DNA from: a bacterium
Lineage (GTDB): Bacteria; Spirochaetota; JAHITG01
DNA: 27,480 nt
Assembly (NCBI GenBank): GCA_028711675.1
Contig: JAQTRT010000006.1
Coordinates: forward strand, 1 to 27,480
Direction: 5' to 3'
The position numbers and the translations under genes are program-made. Position 1 is the stretch's first letter. Every line of letters begins with the position of its first letter. Below, piece by piece: positions 15,649 to 22,847 of this stretch. The notes beneath the pieces are model-generated. The model had not been told where the DNA came from. It did no database searches and worked only from the letters and a program-made list of their open reading frames with translations.

Positions 15649-16745
15649 GACACGCCATCCTTGGCCAGGACACGGCTGTACAGTTCCCTGATCTTCCGGA
15701 TATATTGTTCTTCGGTAAAGTTCTTTTTCACGTGCAGGAGGCCGTTATGGACCAGCTTACAATATAATTTCCTGTCCCTCTTCAATTCCAGGATAAGCCC
15801 GGCCAGGGCTTTATGGTCATTGCAGGGATAGAGCAATCCCGTCCTTTTATGGGAGATGATCTCAGCCAGGCCTCCCACGGATGAAGCAATGACCGGTCTT
15901 CCACAGGCCATGGCCTCGATAGCGGTACGGCCAAAAGCCTCTTCTCGCGAACTGATTACCACAGCATTAAGCCCTTTGATAACCGGTAATATATCCTTCA
16001 CAGGATCGATAAAATGAAAATGGGCCTGATGATGCCGGATCAGCTGTTTGATACGATCGCCGTATTCCGTATGATGGCCGCCTATCAAAAAAAAATGAAT
16101 AGCCGCGTCCTTCTGCAATACCTCCAGTCCGGCGCGGACGAAGTCCTCCTGGCGTTTCCGTTCCTCGCATTGGCCGATAAGGCCTGCTTTAAAGGCTCTT
16201 TTGATCCGGGGAAAACGGCCTGAAAGGCTGTCCTGTGCCTGAGCGGCTGATCTGACGGAAACACCGTTATAGATCACGGAAATATCCTGATGAAGGTCCC
16301 TGAACTGGTCTCTGACCGCCCGGGATACGGCAATGACACGGTCTGCCCTGTGCAGAAAAAACTTCCTGGCCTTGCTCCGGGTGATAAAATCCCTCACATG
16401 GCATATGGTCCTGGTTCTTTTCTGACAAGCCAGGACCATCAGCGGATTCACTTCATACGAATTGGAATGGACGACGCTGATCCCCTTTTCTTTAATGATT
16501 TTTCTTAATTGAAATACAGCGGATATGTTCCTGATGAAATATTTCACTTTCCTCCAGGCGCGGAAAGGGATAAAAAGGAGAGGCACGCCTGATCTTTTCA
16601 GCTGGTCATAGAACGGCCCTTTTTCACAGAAGAGCACATGGAGATCATACTCTTTTTTCACAGCCCGGATAAGCATCTGCAGGCTCATGGCGCTGCCGCC
16701 CATGATACCGTCTTTCTGGATGTATAGGATACCTGTTTTTTTCAT
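15645..16745 (-). CDS. Glycosyltransferase family 4 protein (366 aa)
   Basis: A retaining GT-B glycosyltransferase of the GT4 type. The N-terminal acceptor domain has the glycine-rich loop GIMGGSAMSLQMLI (13-26) and VVHSNSYEVNPLMVLA. The linker is ADRVIAVSRAVRDQF...VIYNGV (134-162). The C-terminal domain has KAGLIGQCEERKRQEDFV and the E-x7-E motif at E269-E277 (EEAFGRTAIEAMACGRPVI), followed by GGLAEII...TGLLYP. It overlaps the next glycosyltransferase by 4 nt. The ATG at 16745 has little ribosome-site signal. The gap upstream is filled by the AAAGG repeat; transcription may come through from the lipoprotein promoter at 18115. It is likely involved in surface glycan assembly. Confidence 0.9.
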   Translation of the reverse strand: MKKTGILYIQKDGIMGGSAMSLQMLIRAVKKEYDLHVLFCEKGPFYDQLKRSGVPLLFIPFRAWRKVKYFIRNISAVFQLRKIIKEKGISVVHSNSYEVNPLMVLACQKRTRTICHVRDFITRSKARKFFLHRADRVIAVSRAVRDQFRDLHQDISVIYNGVSVRSAAQAQDSLSGRFPRIKRAFKAGLIGQCEERKRQEDFVRAGLEVLQKDAAIHFFLIGGHHTEYGDRIKQLIRHHQAHFHFIDPVKDILPVIKGLNAVVISSREEAFGRTAIEAMACGRPVIASSVGGLAEIISHKRTGLLYPCNDHKALAGLILELKRDRKLYCKLVHNGLLHVKKNFTEEQYIRKIRELYSRVLAKDGVS

Positions 16746-16765
16746 TATAATCTTATCACGACTGC

Positions 16766-16930
16766 AAGGAAGGTCATAAAGGCATTAAAGGCTACAAAGG
16801 ATGTAAATGTTATAAAGGGAAAGATCAGGAATACTCATTTTTTTGTATTAACCTTTAAAACCTTTTTAGCCTCTCCGACCTTCCTCATTGCCTTTACAGC
16901 CTTTATAACCTTTATGATTATTTAAACCTT
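16766..16930. repeat. AAAGG 9-nt-period inverted repeat, copy 2
   Basis: The left arm (16766-16819) carries AAGGTCATA, AAGGCATTA, AAGGCTACA and AAGGATGTA units. The right arm (about 16849-16930) carries complementary units such as CCTTTACAG, CCTTTATAA and CCTTTATGA. It occupies almost the whole 185-bp gap between the lipoprotein and the glycosyltransferase genes and ends right at the lipoprotein stop codon. This is the longest copy. Confidence 0.8.
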
Positions 16931-18085
16931 TTATTCAATAGTGCCGAGTGCGTTCTTCTCCTTCCAGAGTACGGCATCGCCCTTCTGAAAGATTTTGTCC
17001 GTGGAAAGGTCTTTTTCCAGAAGGCCGTAACTGTAATTCTTGAACACGGTGATGATCTTCAGGACGCCCTTAAAGCCGTTCTCGTCATAACCGATCACTT
17101 TCTGAGTAAAGGGATTCTTCTTCTCCTCGTAAACCTCGACCTGCACTCCGCTGTTCAGACCATCCTTCTCCCCCAGAGAGATCCTGTACACCGAGTTTAA
17201 ATTAAAGGTAGCCGTGTATTTTTCAATATTATTGATAAGGATAAGGTTGTTCTTCTCGAAAGCACAGAACCGGTTATCCCGCGAAAGTTTCTGGGAAAAG
17301 ACCCCTTTCTCTTCGAGCAGGAGGACCTTCAAGCGCGTAGGGATGTGAACCATAAAGCTCTTCCCCTGGTTGTTCTGATAAGTGAGGAAATCAGGGTCAT
17401 AGGCCAGCTGAAAATCCAATATCTCGCTCTCATCATCCACCACAGGATAAGCAGTCTGGTCCGACAGGTCGTACAGGCTGATCCGGTTATTATCCAGAAA
17501 AAGGAACGAATCATCGCTCTTAACAGGAATGATCTTCTTCACAATATTGGTGAAGAGCACTTTTGCGTTCATATCCTGGTCCATGATATTGGCTTTCAGG
17601 TTCTCGTCACAGAAGATGACCTTTTTATCATTGTCCACGAAGAGGGGGTTGCTCCCGTTCGCAAAAAAATAATTATTATTATCCTTTAATTCACATACGA
17701 ATATCTTTTCATTATCCGAGTAAAGGATCTTGTCCGACTTCAGGCTGATATCATACGTGGCAATATGACCGGCCGTAACCTTGATCTCTTTCTCTTTATT
17801 GCTGTAATTGAGGACCAGGCTCTCCTTCCTGGTGAAAACGATGTTCTTTCCGTCATACGACCATAAGGGGACAAGAGAATTCCCGTAAAAGATGGTCTCC
17901 TCATCATTCTCGCTGATATGGTACAGTTTCCAGATGACGGTGCCGCTTGATTTTCCGTACACGGAATAGATCAGGTCATTACTGCTGACAGGCGACCAGA
18001 TGAGATTATTCCCTTTGATGTTGAGCGCTTGAAGGCAGGAACAGGAAAGCAGGATAATCCCGATTAAAACAGCTGTTTTTTTCAT
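16931..18085 (-). CDS. Probable lipoprotein with beta-propeller-like body and FlgT-C-like tail (384 aa)
   Basis: ATG 18085 is chosen: GGAGG lies 8 nt upstream, while the longer frame to 18142 would run into the -35 box. The N-terminus (MKKTAVLIGIILLSCSCLQA) is a signal peptide with a possible lipobox LLSC at residues 12-15. The middle repeats short strands of the type 'PLWSYDGKNIVFTRKES', 'LKSDKILYSDNEKIFVCEL' and 'SDDSFLFLDNNRISLYDL', which suggests a TolB/WD-like propeller. The last 80 or so residues (ISLGEKDGLNSGVQVEVYEE ... FQKGDAVLWKEK) resemble the C-terminal domain of FlgT and of similar envelope proteins. Its function is not known. It has its own promoter, and the two glycosyltransferase genes lie downstream on the same strand. 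Confidence 0.72.
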   Translation of the reverse strand: MKKTAVLIGIILLSCSCLQALNIKGNNLIWSPVSSNDLIYSVYGKSSGTVIWKLYHISENDEETIFYGNSLVPLWSYDGKNIVFTRKESLVLNYSNKEKEIKVTAGHIATYDISLKSDKILYSDNEKIFVCELKDNNNYFFANGSNPLFVDNDKKVIFCDENLKANIMDQDMNAKVLFTNIVKKIIPVKSDDSFLFLDNNRISLYDLSDQTAYPVVDDESEILDFQLAYDPDFLTYQNNQGKSFMVHIPTRLKVLLLEEKGVFSQKLSRDNRFCAFEKNNLILINNIEKYTATFNLNSVYRISLGEKDGLNSGVQVEVYEEKKNPFTQKVIGYDENGFKGVLKIITVFKNYSYGLLEKDLSTDKIFQKGDAVLWKEKNALGTIE

Positions 18086-18114
18086 TCGATTTTTCCTCCG
18101 CGTATTCTTACCTG

Positions 18115-18142
18115 AATATAATGGATAAACATCTTTCGTCAA
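18115..18142 (-). promoter_or_regulatory. Promoter of the probable lipoprotein gene
   Basis: On the minus strand TTGACG (18137-18142), a 16-bp spacer and TATATT (18115-18120) lie 29 nt before the ATG at 18085. Transcription would start near 18108, just ahead of the GGAGG ribosome site. Confidence 0.65.
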
Positions 18143-18177
18143 GGAAAATCAGGATAAGTCTGTTTTTAATTATAGCC

Positions 18178-18240
18178 GCTAAGGCACCAGGTTAAGGCAA
18201 TAAAGGTTCTAAAAGCTATAAAGGTTTTAAAAGAAAAAAC
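18178..18240. repeat. AAAGG repeat, single arm (copy 3)
   Basis: Units such as AAGGCAATA, AAGGTTCTA and AAGGTTTTA lie in one orientation only, with no complementary arm nearby. It is located between the ADH-like gene end and the lipoprotein promoter. It is probably a decayed half of the same element. Confidence 0.6.
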
Positions 18241-18289
18241 ATGAATAAATTAAACTGAAATACAAGAGAAGAGCGATATGTACGAAAGA

Positions 18290-19447
18290 TCAGTACGCAG
18301 TCATCAGGATATTCAGGATATCTTCCTTGGAGAGGGGCAGAGGCGCATAATTAATAAAGGAATATCGCCGGGCAATACTGGAGACGATAGGCAGGTTCTC
18401 CTTGTTGATCTTATAATCCCCGAGTTTCTGCGGCACCTTCAGGTCAAAGAGAAGTTTTCTTACGCCTTCGATGGCCTTGATGGCGGCTTCCACGACCGTA
18501 ATGCTGCTGATATCCTCGCCCAGGGCTTTGGCGATCTGCACATACTTGTTGGGCATGGCCGTGAGGTTAAACTCCATGACATAAGGAAGCATGATGGCAT
18601 GAACGATATTTTTGTAAATGGGTTCGCGCGAGCTTAAGGCCATGGAAATAGCCTCGCAGGTACCGAGTTTGGAGGTCAGCAGGGACAGACCTGTCAGCAC
18701 GCTGGCCATCATGATATTGGAACGGGCTGTCAGGTCCTCTTTGTTAAGAAAGAGCCGTTTCATATTCTTCCCCACGATCTCGATGGCTTTGATGGAAAGC
18801 GAATCAGAGATGGCGTTGGATGCGGCCGAAATAAAGGATTCAATGGCATTGGAAAGTATGGCAAAACCGGAACTAACGGTATAGTTGATCGGCAGGGAGA
18901 GCGTCACCTTGGGATCGATGAGGCAGACCTGAGGGAACAAGCCCGGATTCAGATAATTTTTTTTTACGTTATCGTTGTCTTTCAGTATGAACTCGTTGTT
19001 GAGCTGCTGCGTGACCCCGGGGATGGTGGGGATGAGGATAAGGGGGACGGAACTGTTGCCGCCGATACCGCCGTTCAGATATTCCGATATCTTTCCCGGA
19101 TTCTTCGCGAGGTAACAGGCAGCCTTGGAAGCATTGATCACGCTGGCACTTCCCAGCCCGATCACAAGCTTAACGCGGGACTGGCGGACCAGCTCCCCCA
19201 GCTCATCGATAACCTCGTTCTTCGGATCACGGGAGATCTTATCATAAAGGATATATTCAATACCGCTTTTTTCCAGCAGACTGGTCACCTTGTCCTGAAA
19301 GCCGAGACCGGCCATGGTGCCGTCATCCGTGATGAGAAAGACTTTATCCGTATATTCTCTTGCAGTTTCCCCGATGCGGTCAGCTACTTCTGTCCCGAAG
19401 ACGATGCGAGTAGGTAATGCAAATTCTATTGAACTTAATGTTATCAT
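18290..19447 (-). CDS. Iron-containing alcohol dehydrogenase-fold protein lacking all metal ligands (385 aa)
   Basis: The length and overall layout are those of group III iron-dependent dehydrogenases (FucO/AdhB type). The N-terminal half is GLGSASVINASKAA (97-110) and LILIPTIPGVTQQ; the C-terminal helical half follows from LIDPKVTLSLP. By motif alignment to FucO the metal ligands D196, H200, H263 and H277 correspond here to A196, N200, E265 and K279. The cofactor loop GGGSPxD has become GSASVIN, and the PTTAGTGSE-type segment PTIPGVTQQ. It is therefore probably not a normal metal-dependent NAD(P)H alcohol dehydrogenase; a regulatory or pseudoenzyme role is possible. The frame is intact, so it is not an obvious pseudogene. 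It starts 11 nt after the flgM-like gene with no ribosome site, suggesting coupled translation. Confidence 0.85.
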   Translation of the reverse strand: MITLSSIEFALPTRIVFGTEVADRIGETAREYTDKVFLITDDGTMAGLGFQDKVTSLLEKSGIEYILYDKISRDPKNEVIDELGELVRQSRVKLVIGLGSASVINASKAACYLAKNPGKISEYLNGGIGGNSSVPLILIPTIPGVTQQLNNEFILKDNDNVKKNYLNPGLFPQVCLIDPKVTLSLPINYTVSSGFAILSNAIESFISAASNAISDSLSIKAIEIVGKNMKRLFLNKEDLTARSNIMMASVLTGLSLLTSKLGTCEAISMALSSREPIYKNIVHAIMLPYVMEFNLTAMPNKYVQIAKALGEDISSITVVEAAIKAIEGVRKLLFDLKVPQKLGDYKINKENLPIVSSIARRYSFINYAPLPLSKEDILNILMTAY

Positions 19448-19458
19448 CTATTAGAAGA

Positions 19459-19788
19459 TCAGGATTTTTCTTCAAGGTCTTTTAATATCTTATCTTCGAT
19501 CTCGAACTTTCGTTTTAAATTTTCCGCCAGCTTCGCGTAAATATCTATATTGTCGTATTCGCCGTTCTCGAGTTTTTCCTTGGCTGATTTGACCTTATCG
19601 GTCCGGATATCCGGCGCGCTCTTCACGATATCAATATACTTCTTGATCTCGGTGGACCGCTTGGCCTCGTTGGACAGCTCGATGGAATCCGCCCGATCCG
19701 TTTTTTCCGTCCGGGACGCATTCTTAGCCTTCTCAGCCTTGGCCACTCTGTTGACTTCATTGATTCCGGAAATATTTTTAATATCCAT
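19459..19788 (-). CDS. flgM: FlgM-like anti-sigma-28 factor (109 aa)
   Basis: FlgM binds the flagellar sigma factor (FliA/SigD) and is exported when the hook is complete. The C-terminal two thirds matches the family: DSIELSNEAKRSTEI, then APDIRTDKVKSAKEKLENGEY and IDIYAKLAENLKRKF, that is the 'pdiR.ekV...k..ie.G.Y..d...iA..l' pattern. The N-terminus is polar and probably disordered, as expected. The start at 19788 has AGGTGA 6 nt upstream. A sigma-28-like promoter lies at 19811-19838, consistent with flgM being under its own target sigma in other bacteria. No other clear flagellar gene is in the window. The gene downstream is the metal-ligand-less ADH-fold protein. Confidence 0.82.
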   Translation of the reverse strand: MDIKNISGINEVNRVAKAEKAKNASRTEKTDRADSIELSNEAKRSTEIKKYIDIVKSAPDIRTDKVKSAKEKLENGEYDNIDIYAKLAENLKRKFEIEDKILKDLEEKS

Positions 19789-19810
19789 AATTTTTCACCT
19801 TCTATCTTAT

Positions 19811-19838
19811 ATATCGGAATTTATTAAATTTTCCTTTA
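19811..19838 (-). promoter_or_regulatory. Sigma-28 (FliA/SigD)-like promoter before flgM
   Basis: On the minus strand TAAA (19835-19838), a 16-bp spacer and TCCGATAT (19811-19818) precede flgM. The -10 matches the B. subtilis SigD consensus GCCGATAT in 7 of 8 positions, and the spacer is at the upper end of its range. Start of transcription near 19804 would give a leader of about 16 nt that just includes the ribosome site. Confidence 0.5.
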
Positions 19839-19863
19839 ATAATTTTTACAAATCTCTTCCGGA

Positions 19864-20556
19864 TCATGACCGGCTCTCCGCGGAGATAATGATAACATAC
19901 TCACCTTTGAGCTCCTGTTCGCCTATGTCATCCAGTATATCCGTTATATGACCTAATTTAATACTTTCAAAAACTTTTGTCAACTCTTTAAACAAAAAAA
20001 GTTTAACATTACCCAGTTTTTCATGCAATATCTTAAGTAATTTGATCACCCTGTAAGGCGATTCATACAGGATGATATTCCCCTCAAAATCCTTGATTTT
20101 CATCAGTATTCTATTGATTTTATTCGGACTCCTGGGTAAAAAACCGATAAATAACGAAGGTTTATCGGCTATTCCGGTCAGGGATAGTGCAGTGGCCAGG
20201 CCTGAAACACCGGGTATGGGTATTACCCTGATCCGGTGCTCATGGCATTGATGGACAAGATAATTACCGGGGTCCGAGATACAGGGAGTACCGCCGTCGC
20301 TGATCAGTCCCACCTGTTTACCGGAAAGAAGGTCCTGGATGACCTGCCCGGTCTTATGCCTTTCATTCCCTACGAAATAGCTCTCCAGATGTTTTTTAAT
20401 ATTATAATGGTTGAGCAGTTTGAGGGAATGGCGCGTGTCTTCGCAAAGGAGATAATCCACCTGCTGGAGGGTCTCCAGGGCCCTGAAAGTAATATCTTTC
20501 AGGTTTCCGATAGGAGTGGAAATGAGATACAGACAGCCGTTCTTTTCGTCATTCAT
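19864..20556 (-). CDS. rsmI: 16S rRNA (cytidine(1402)-2'-O)-methyltransferase RsmI (230 aa)
   Basis: RsmI methylates the ribose of C1402 in 16S rRNA. This is a tetrapyrrole-methylase-fold enzyme with LISTPIGNLKDIT (11-23), EDTRHS (39-44), LISDGGTPCISDPG (84-97), VIPIPGVSGLATALS, FIGFLPR and LYESPYR. The C-terminal RsmI HTH extension found in many members is absent, so it is a short form. ATG 20556 is preferred over the in-frame TTG at 20559; it overlaps the stop codon of the upstream gene (TGATG), which implies translational coupling. Confidence 0.95.
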   Translation of the reverse strand: MNDEKNGCLYLISTPIGNLKDITFRALETLQQVDYLLCEDTRHSLKLLNHYNIKKHLESYFVGNERHKTGQVIQDLLSGKQVGLISDGGTPCISDPGNYLVHQCHEHRIRVIPIPGVSGLATALSLTGIADKPSLFIGFLPRSPNKINRILMKIKDFEGNIILYESPYRVIKLLKILHEKLGNVKLFLFKELTKVFESIKLGHITDILDDIGEQELKGEYVIIISAESRS

Positions 20557-20939
20557 CAATATGCTTCTTGCTTGAACACATTGTTCCGTATCAGGTCCAC
20601 GCTGATGGTGTTGATATCTTCCGTGGTAAGACCGGCGATCTCATCCACTACTTTCCCGGAATTGGGTATCCGGAAATACTTAAAAAAGGCCAGGATGATA
20701 TCGATAGCTTGTTTATTCAGCATGACATCCTTGATCGATGATCCCTTATCCGAATTGATCGGGTAGATACGGCCAATGACGATCTTTTTATCTTTGATGG
20801 TGAGATACTTCCGTGTATTAAAATTTTTTTCGAATTTTTTATACTTTTTCAGCTCTGCCTCATCATGGATCTGGTCCATGACCAGCTGATAACCGTATTT
20901 TTTAAGGATTTTATCGATTTTTACAGCTTCAATCTCCAC
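20556..20939 (-). CDS. Hypothetical protein, 127 aa, GTG start
   Basis: I do not recognise this family. The start is a GTG at 20939, supported by AAAGGAG 7 nt upstream (20947-20953). The protein is soluble, with no signal peptide or membrane segment. It has a Lys-rich helical N-terminus (MEIEAVKIDKILKKYGY), a central strand pair (YLTIKDKKIVIGRIYPI) and a helical C-terminal half (NKQAIDIILAFFKYFRIP ... GLTTEDINTISVDLI). Its stop overlaps the rsmI start, so it is translated together with rsmI. A GCCGATAA sequence upstream hints at sigma-28 control. Confidence 0.72.
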   Translation of the reverse strand: MEIEAVKIDKILKKYGYQLVMDQIHDEAELKKYKKFEKNFNTRKYLTIKDKKIVIGRIYPINSDKGSSIKDVMLNKQAIDIILAFFKYFRIPNSGKVVDEIAGLTTEDINTISVDLIRNNVFKQEAY

Positions 20940-20978
20940 GATCCGACTCCTTTAAATCAAGCTTAACCTTCTTACTTA

Positions 20979-21005
20979 TTATCGGCACAACAGGGAGAAA
21001 ATAAA
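20979..21005 (-). promoter_or_regulatory. Possible sigma-28-like promoter before the 127-aa gene
   Basis: On the minus strand GCCGATAA (20979-20986) is an exact match to the enterobacterial FliA -10. Eleven bases upstream TTTATTTT (20998-21005) matches the TAAAGTTT -35 in only 5 of 8 positions. The -10 is striking but the -35 is poor, so this is tentative. Confidence 0.3.
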
Positions 21006-21034
21006 CGTGAAAACACTGATCTTACCGGGTCCCT

Positions 21035-22801
21035 TTATTGTTTTTTATTGTTCTCGGTCTTGACCAGTTTCTCTATATAAAGGTAACGTTTGATCTTTTT
21101 CGTCGATGTTTTCATCAGTTCCTCCGAATGGATCTTATACCCGGATATGCGTTTATAGACCGGTAATTTAAAATTGACCTTTTTTACCTCATGGCTGATC
21201 AGGTTCTCTATCTTATCCGGCGTATCGTACTTGACGGCTGTGACCCGGCCGTGTTCGTTGATGGCCTCATAATCCGGGACAATGATGGCGTACACCTTCT
21301 CACCCCGGTCCTTTTCCGAAGCCGGCAGGCCGTAAGCCATGGATTCCAGGATAAATTTACAGGCATCCAGCTTGAATTCTATCTCCTCGGGGAACACGTT
21401 CTTTCCGCCCTGGGTCACGATGATGTTCTTCTTTCTCCCTGTGATGAAGACAAAGCCGTCCTTATCGATATACCCCTCATCACCCGTATAGATCCATCCT
21501 TTTTTCACAACTTCCCTGGTAGCCTTCGTGTTCTTATAGTACCCTTTCATGATCATGGGTCCCCTGGCGATGATCTCGCCGATGCCGTTCTCATCCGGCT
21601 CATTGATCCTGATCTCGGTATCCGGCAGGGGAAGGCCTACAGAATAATAATTCAGATGTTCCAGCGTGCTCACCGTGATGACAGGCGATGTTTCCGTCAG
21701 GCCGTAACCCTGAAGAATAGTGAGCCCCAGGTCATCGAAGGCTTCGGCCACGTCCGCGCGCAGCGGTCCGCCGCCGCTGACAAAGAACCGGATGGTGGAC
21801 ATGCCGGCCTTTTCCCTCAAGCCCCTGAAAACGCCCTGGCCGATCTTCTTGTTCATCAGCTTCTTCGTAAGCCGTACGATCCCCATGCTTGAACTGAAAA
21901 GAAGCCTGACAGGGAGCGGTTTTTCCTTAATGGCCTTCAAGACGCCGTTGTACAGTTTCTCGAACAGCAGGGGAACGCCCAGCATAATGGTCACGTTGGT
22001 CTCTTTGATATTATCCAGGATATTCTTGGATTTCAAGCTCTCCGCGTACGTGATGGTGGCACCCTTGTAAAGAGGGATGATAAAACCGGCCGTGAATTCA
22101 AAGGAATGATGAATGGGCAGAACAGACAGGAAAGTATCGTTCTCATCGAACCGGATCATCTGACAGGCGGATTCCACATCTATAATGATGTTTTTCTGGG
22201 TGAGCATGACACCCTTGGCAATACCGGTAGTACCTGAAGTGTACAGGATGGCCAGGATATGGTTGGGCCGGGCTTTATGCATAAGAGGGAGCTTATAGTT
22301 CTCCCCCATCTTCAGGAACTTGGAAAAGGGAATGACGTTCTTGTCCTCCTCCTGGGCATCGAAACAAATAATCTTTTTCAGGCTCTTGACGCTTTTAAAG
22401 ACCTCCTGAACGTTCTCCAGGCATTTTCGGGAAGTAAAGATGAACTTGGTCTTTGAATCGTTCATCAGGTATTCCAGCTCGCTGGGTCCCAGCTGGGCGT
22501 CCAGAGGCACCACGATCCCGCCGGACCGTGAAATGCCCATATAGGACATGCCCCATTCAGGCCTGTTCTCGCTGTACACGCCGGCCCGGTCACCGGGCAG
22601 GAAAAAATGACGGCGTAAGGCCTTGGCCGTATGATTTATATTATTCCAGAAATCCTCGTAGGTGTATTTCTGGTACACATCATTCACTTTCATCTGCATG
22701 ACCACTTTCTTGCTGAACTTCTTGCAGCTTGTCTCCACCATCTCCATAACGGTCTGGTAGCCTATTTTATCGCATACGATATAATCACGCGGCAGCAACA
22801 T
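21035..22801 (-). CDS. Long-chain fatty-acyl-CoA synthetase-like AMP-binding protein (588 aa)
   Basis: An adenylate-forming enzyme that would activate a fatty acid to acyl-AMP and then to acyl-CoA. The motifs are YTSGTTGIAKG (187-197, phosphate-binding A3), LPIHHSFEF (228-236), GYGLTETSP (365-373, A5), YTGDEGYID (438-446, A7) and GRKKNIIVTQGGKNVFPEEIE (455-475, A8 hinge region). The C-terminal lysine region is KTSTKKIKRY. The length is normal for FadD-like proteins. ATG 22801 has a perfect AAGGAGG 7 nt upstream (22809-22815). It begins 46 nt after the PduS/RnfC-like gene and probably shares its transcript. The chain-length preference cannot be read from the sequence. Confidence 0.92.
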   Translation of the reverse strand: MLLPRDYIVCDKIGYQTVMEMVETSCKKFSKKVVMQMKVNDVYQKYTYEDFWNNINHTAKALRRHFFLPGDRAGVYSENRPEWGMSYMGISRSGGIVVPLDAQLGPSELEYLMNDSKTKFIFTSRKCLENVQEVFKSVKSLKKIICFDAQEEDKNVIPFSKFLKMGENYKLPLMHKARPNHILAILYTSGTTGIAKGVMLTQKNIIIDVESACQMIRFDENDTFLSVLPIHHSFEFTAGFIIPLYKGATITYAESLKSKNILDNIKETNVTIMLGVPLLFEKLYNGVLKAIKEKPLPVRLLFSSSMGIVRLTKKLMNKKIGQGVFRGLREKAGMSTIRFFVSGGGPLRADVAEAFDDLGLTILQGYGLTETSPVITVSTLEHLNYYSVGLPLPDTEIRINEPDENGIGEIIARGPMIMKGYYKNTKATREVVKKGWIYTGDEGYIDKDGFVFITGRKKNIIVTQGGKNVFPEEIEFKLDACKFILESMAYGLPASEKDRGEKVYAIIVPDYEAINEHGRVTAVKYDTPDKIENLISHEVKKVNFKLPVYKRISGYKIHSEELMKTSTKKIKRYLYIEKLVKTENNKKQ

Positions 22802-22847
22802 GGTGATACCTCCTTGATCTTGAACAGAGAGATCCCTTCTCCGCGGG

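Noticed and set aside
16742..16768. Promoter overlapping the start of the GT4 gene (TATAAT-like at the ATG)
   Set aside because: The -35 candidate is only 12 nt away and the -10 would overlap the start codon.
16766..16930. CRISPR array in the AAAGG repeat regions
   Set aside because: Units are about 9 nt, variable and arranged as inverted arms. There are no 25-40 nt exact repeats with unique spacers and no cas genes.
18086..18142. N-terminal extension of the propeller-like lipoprotein
   Set aside because: The proposed TTG overlaps the -35 box, and ATG 18085 has GGAGG and a signal peptide.
21191..21892. 233-codon open frame antisense to the acyl-CoA synthetase
   Set aside because: It is a shadow of the coding strand with low-information composition and no start signal.
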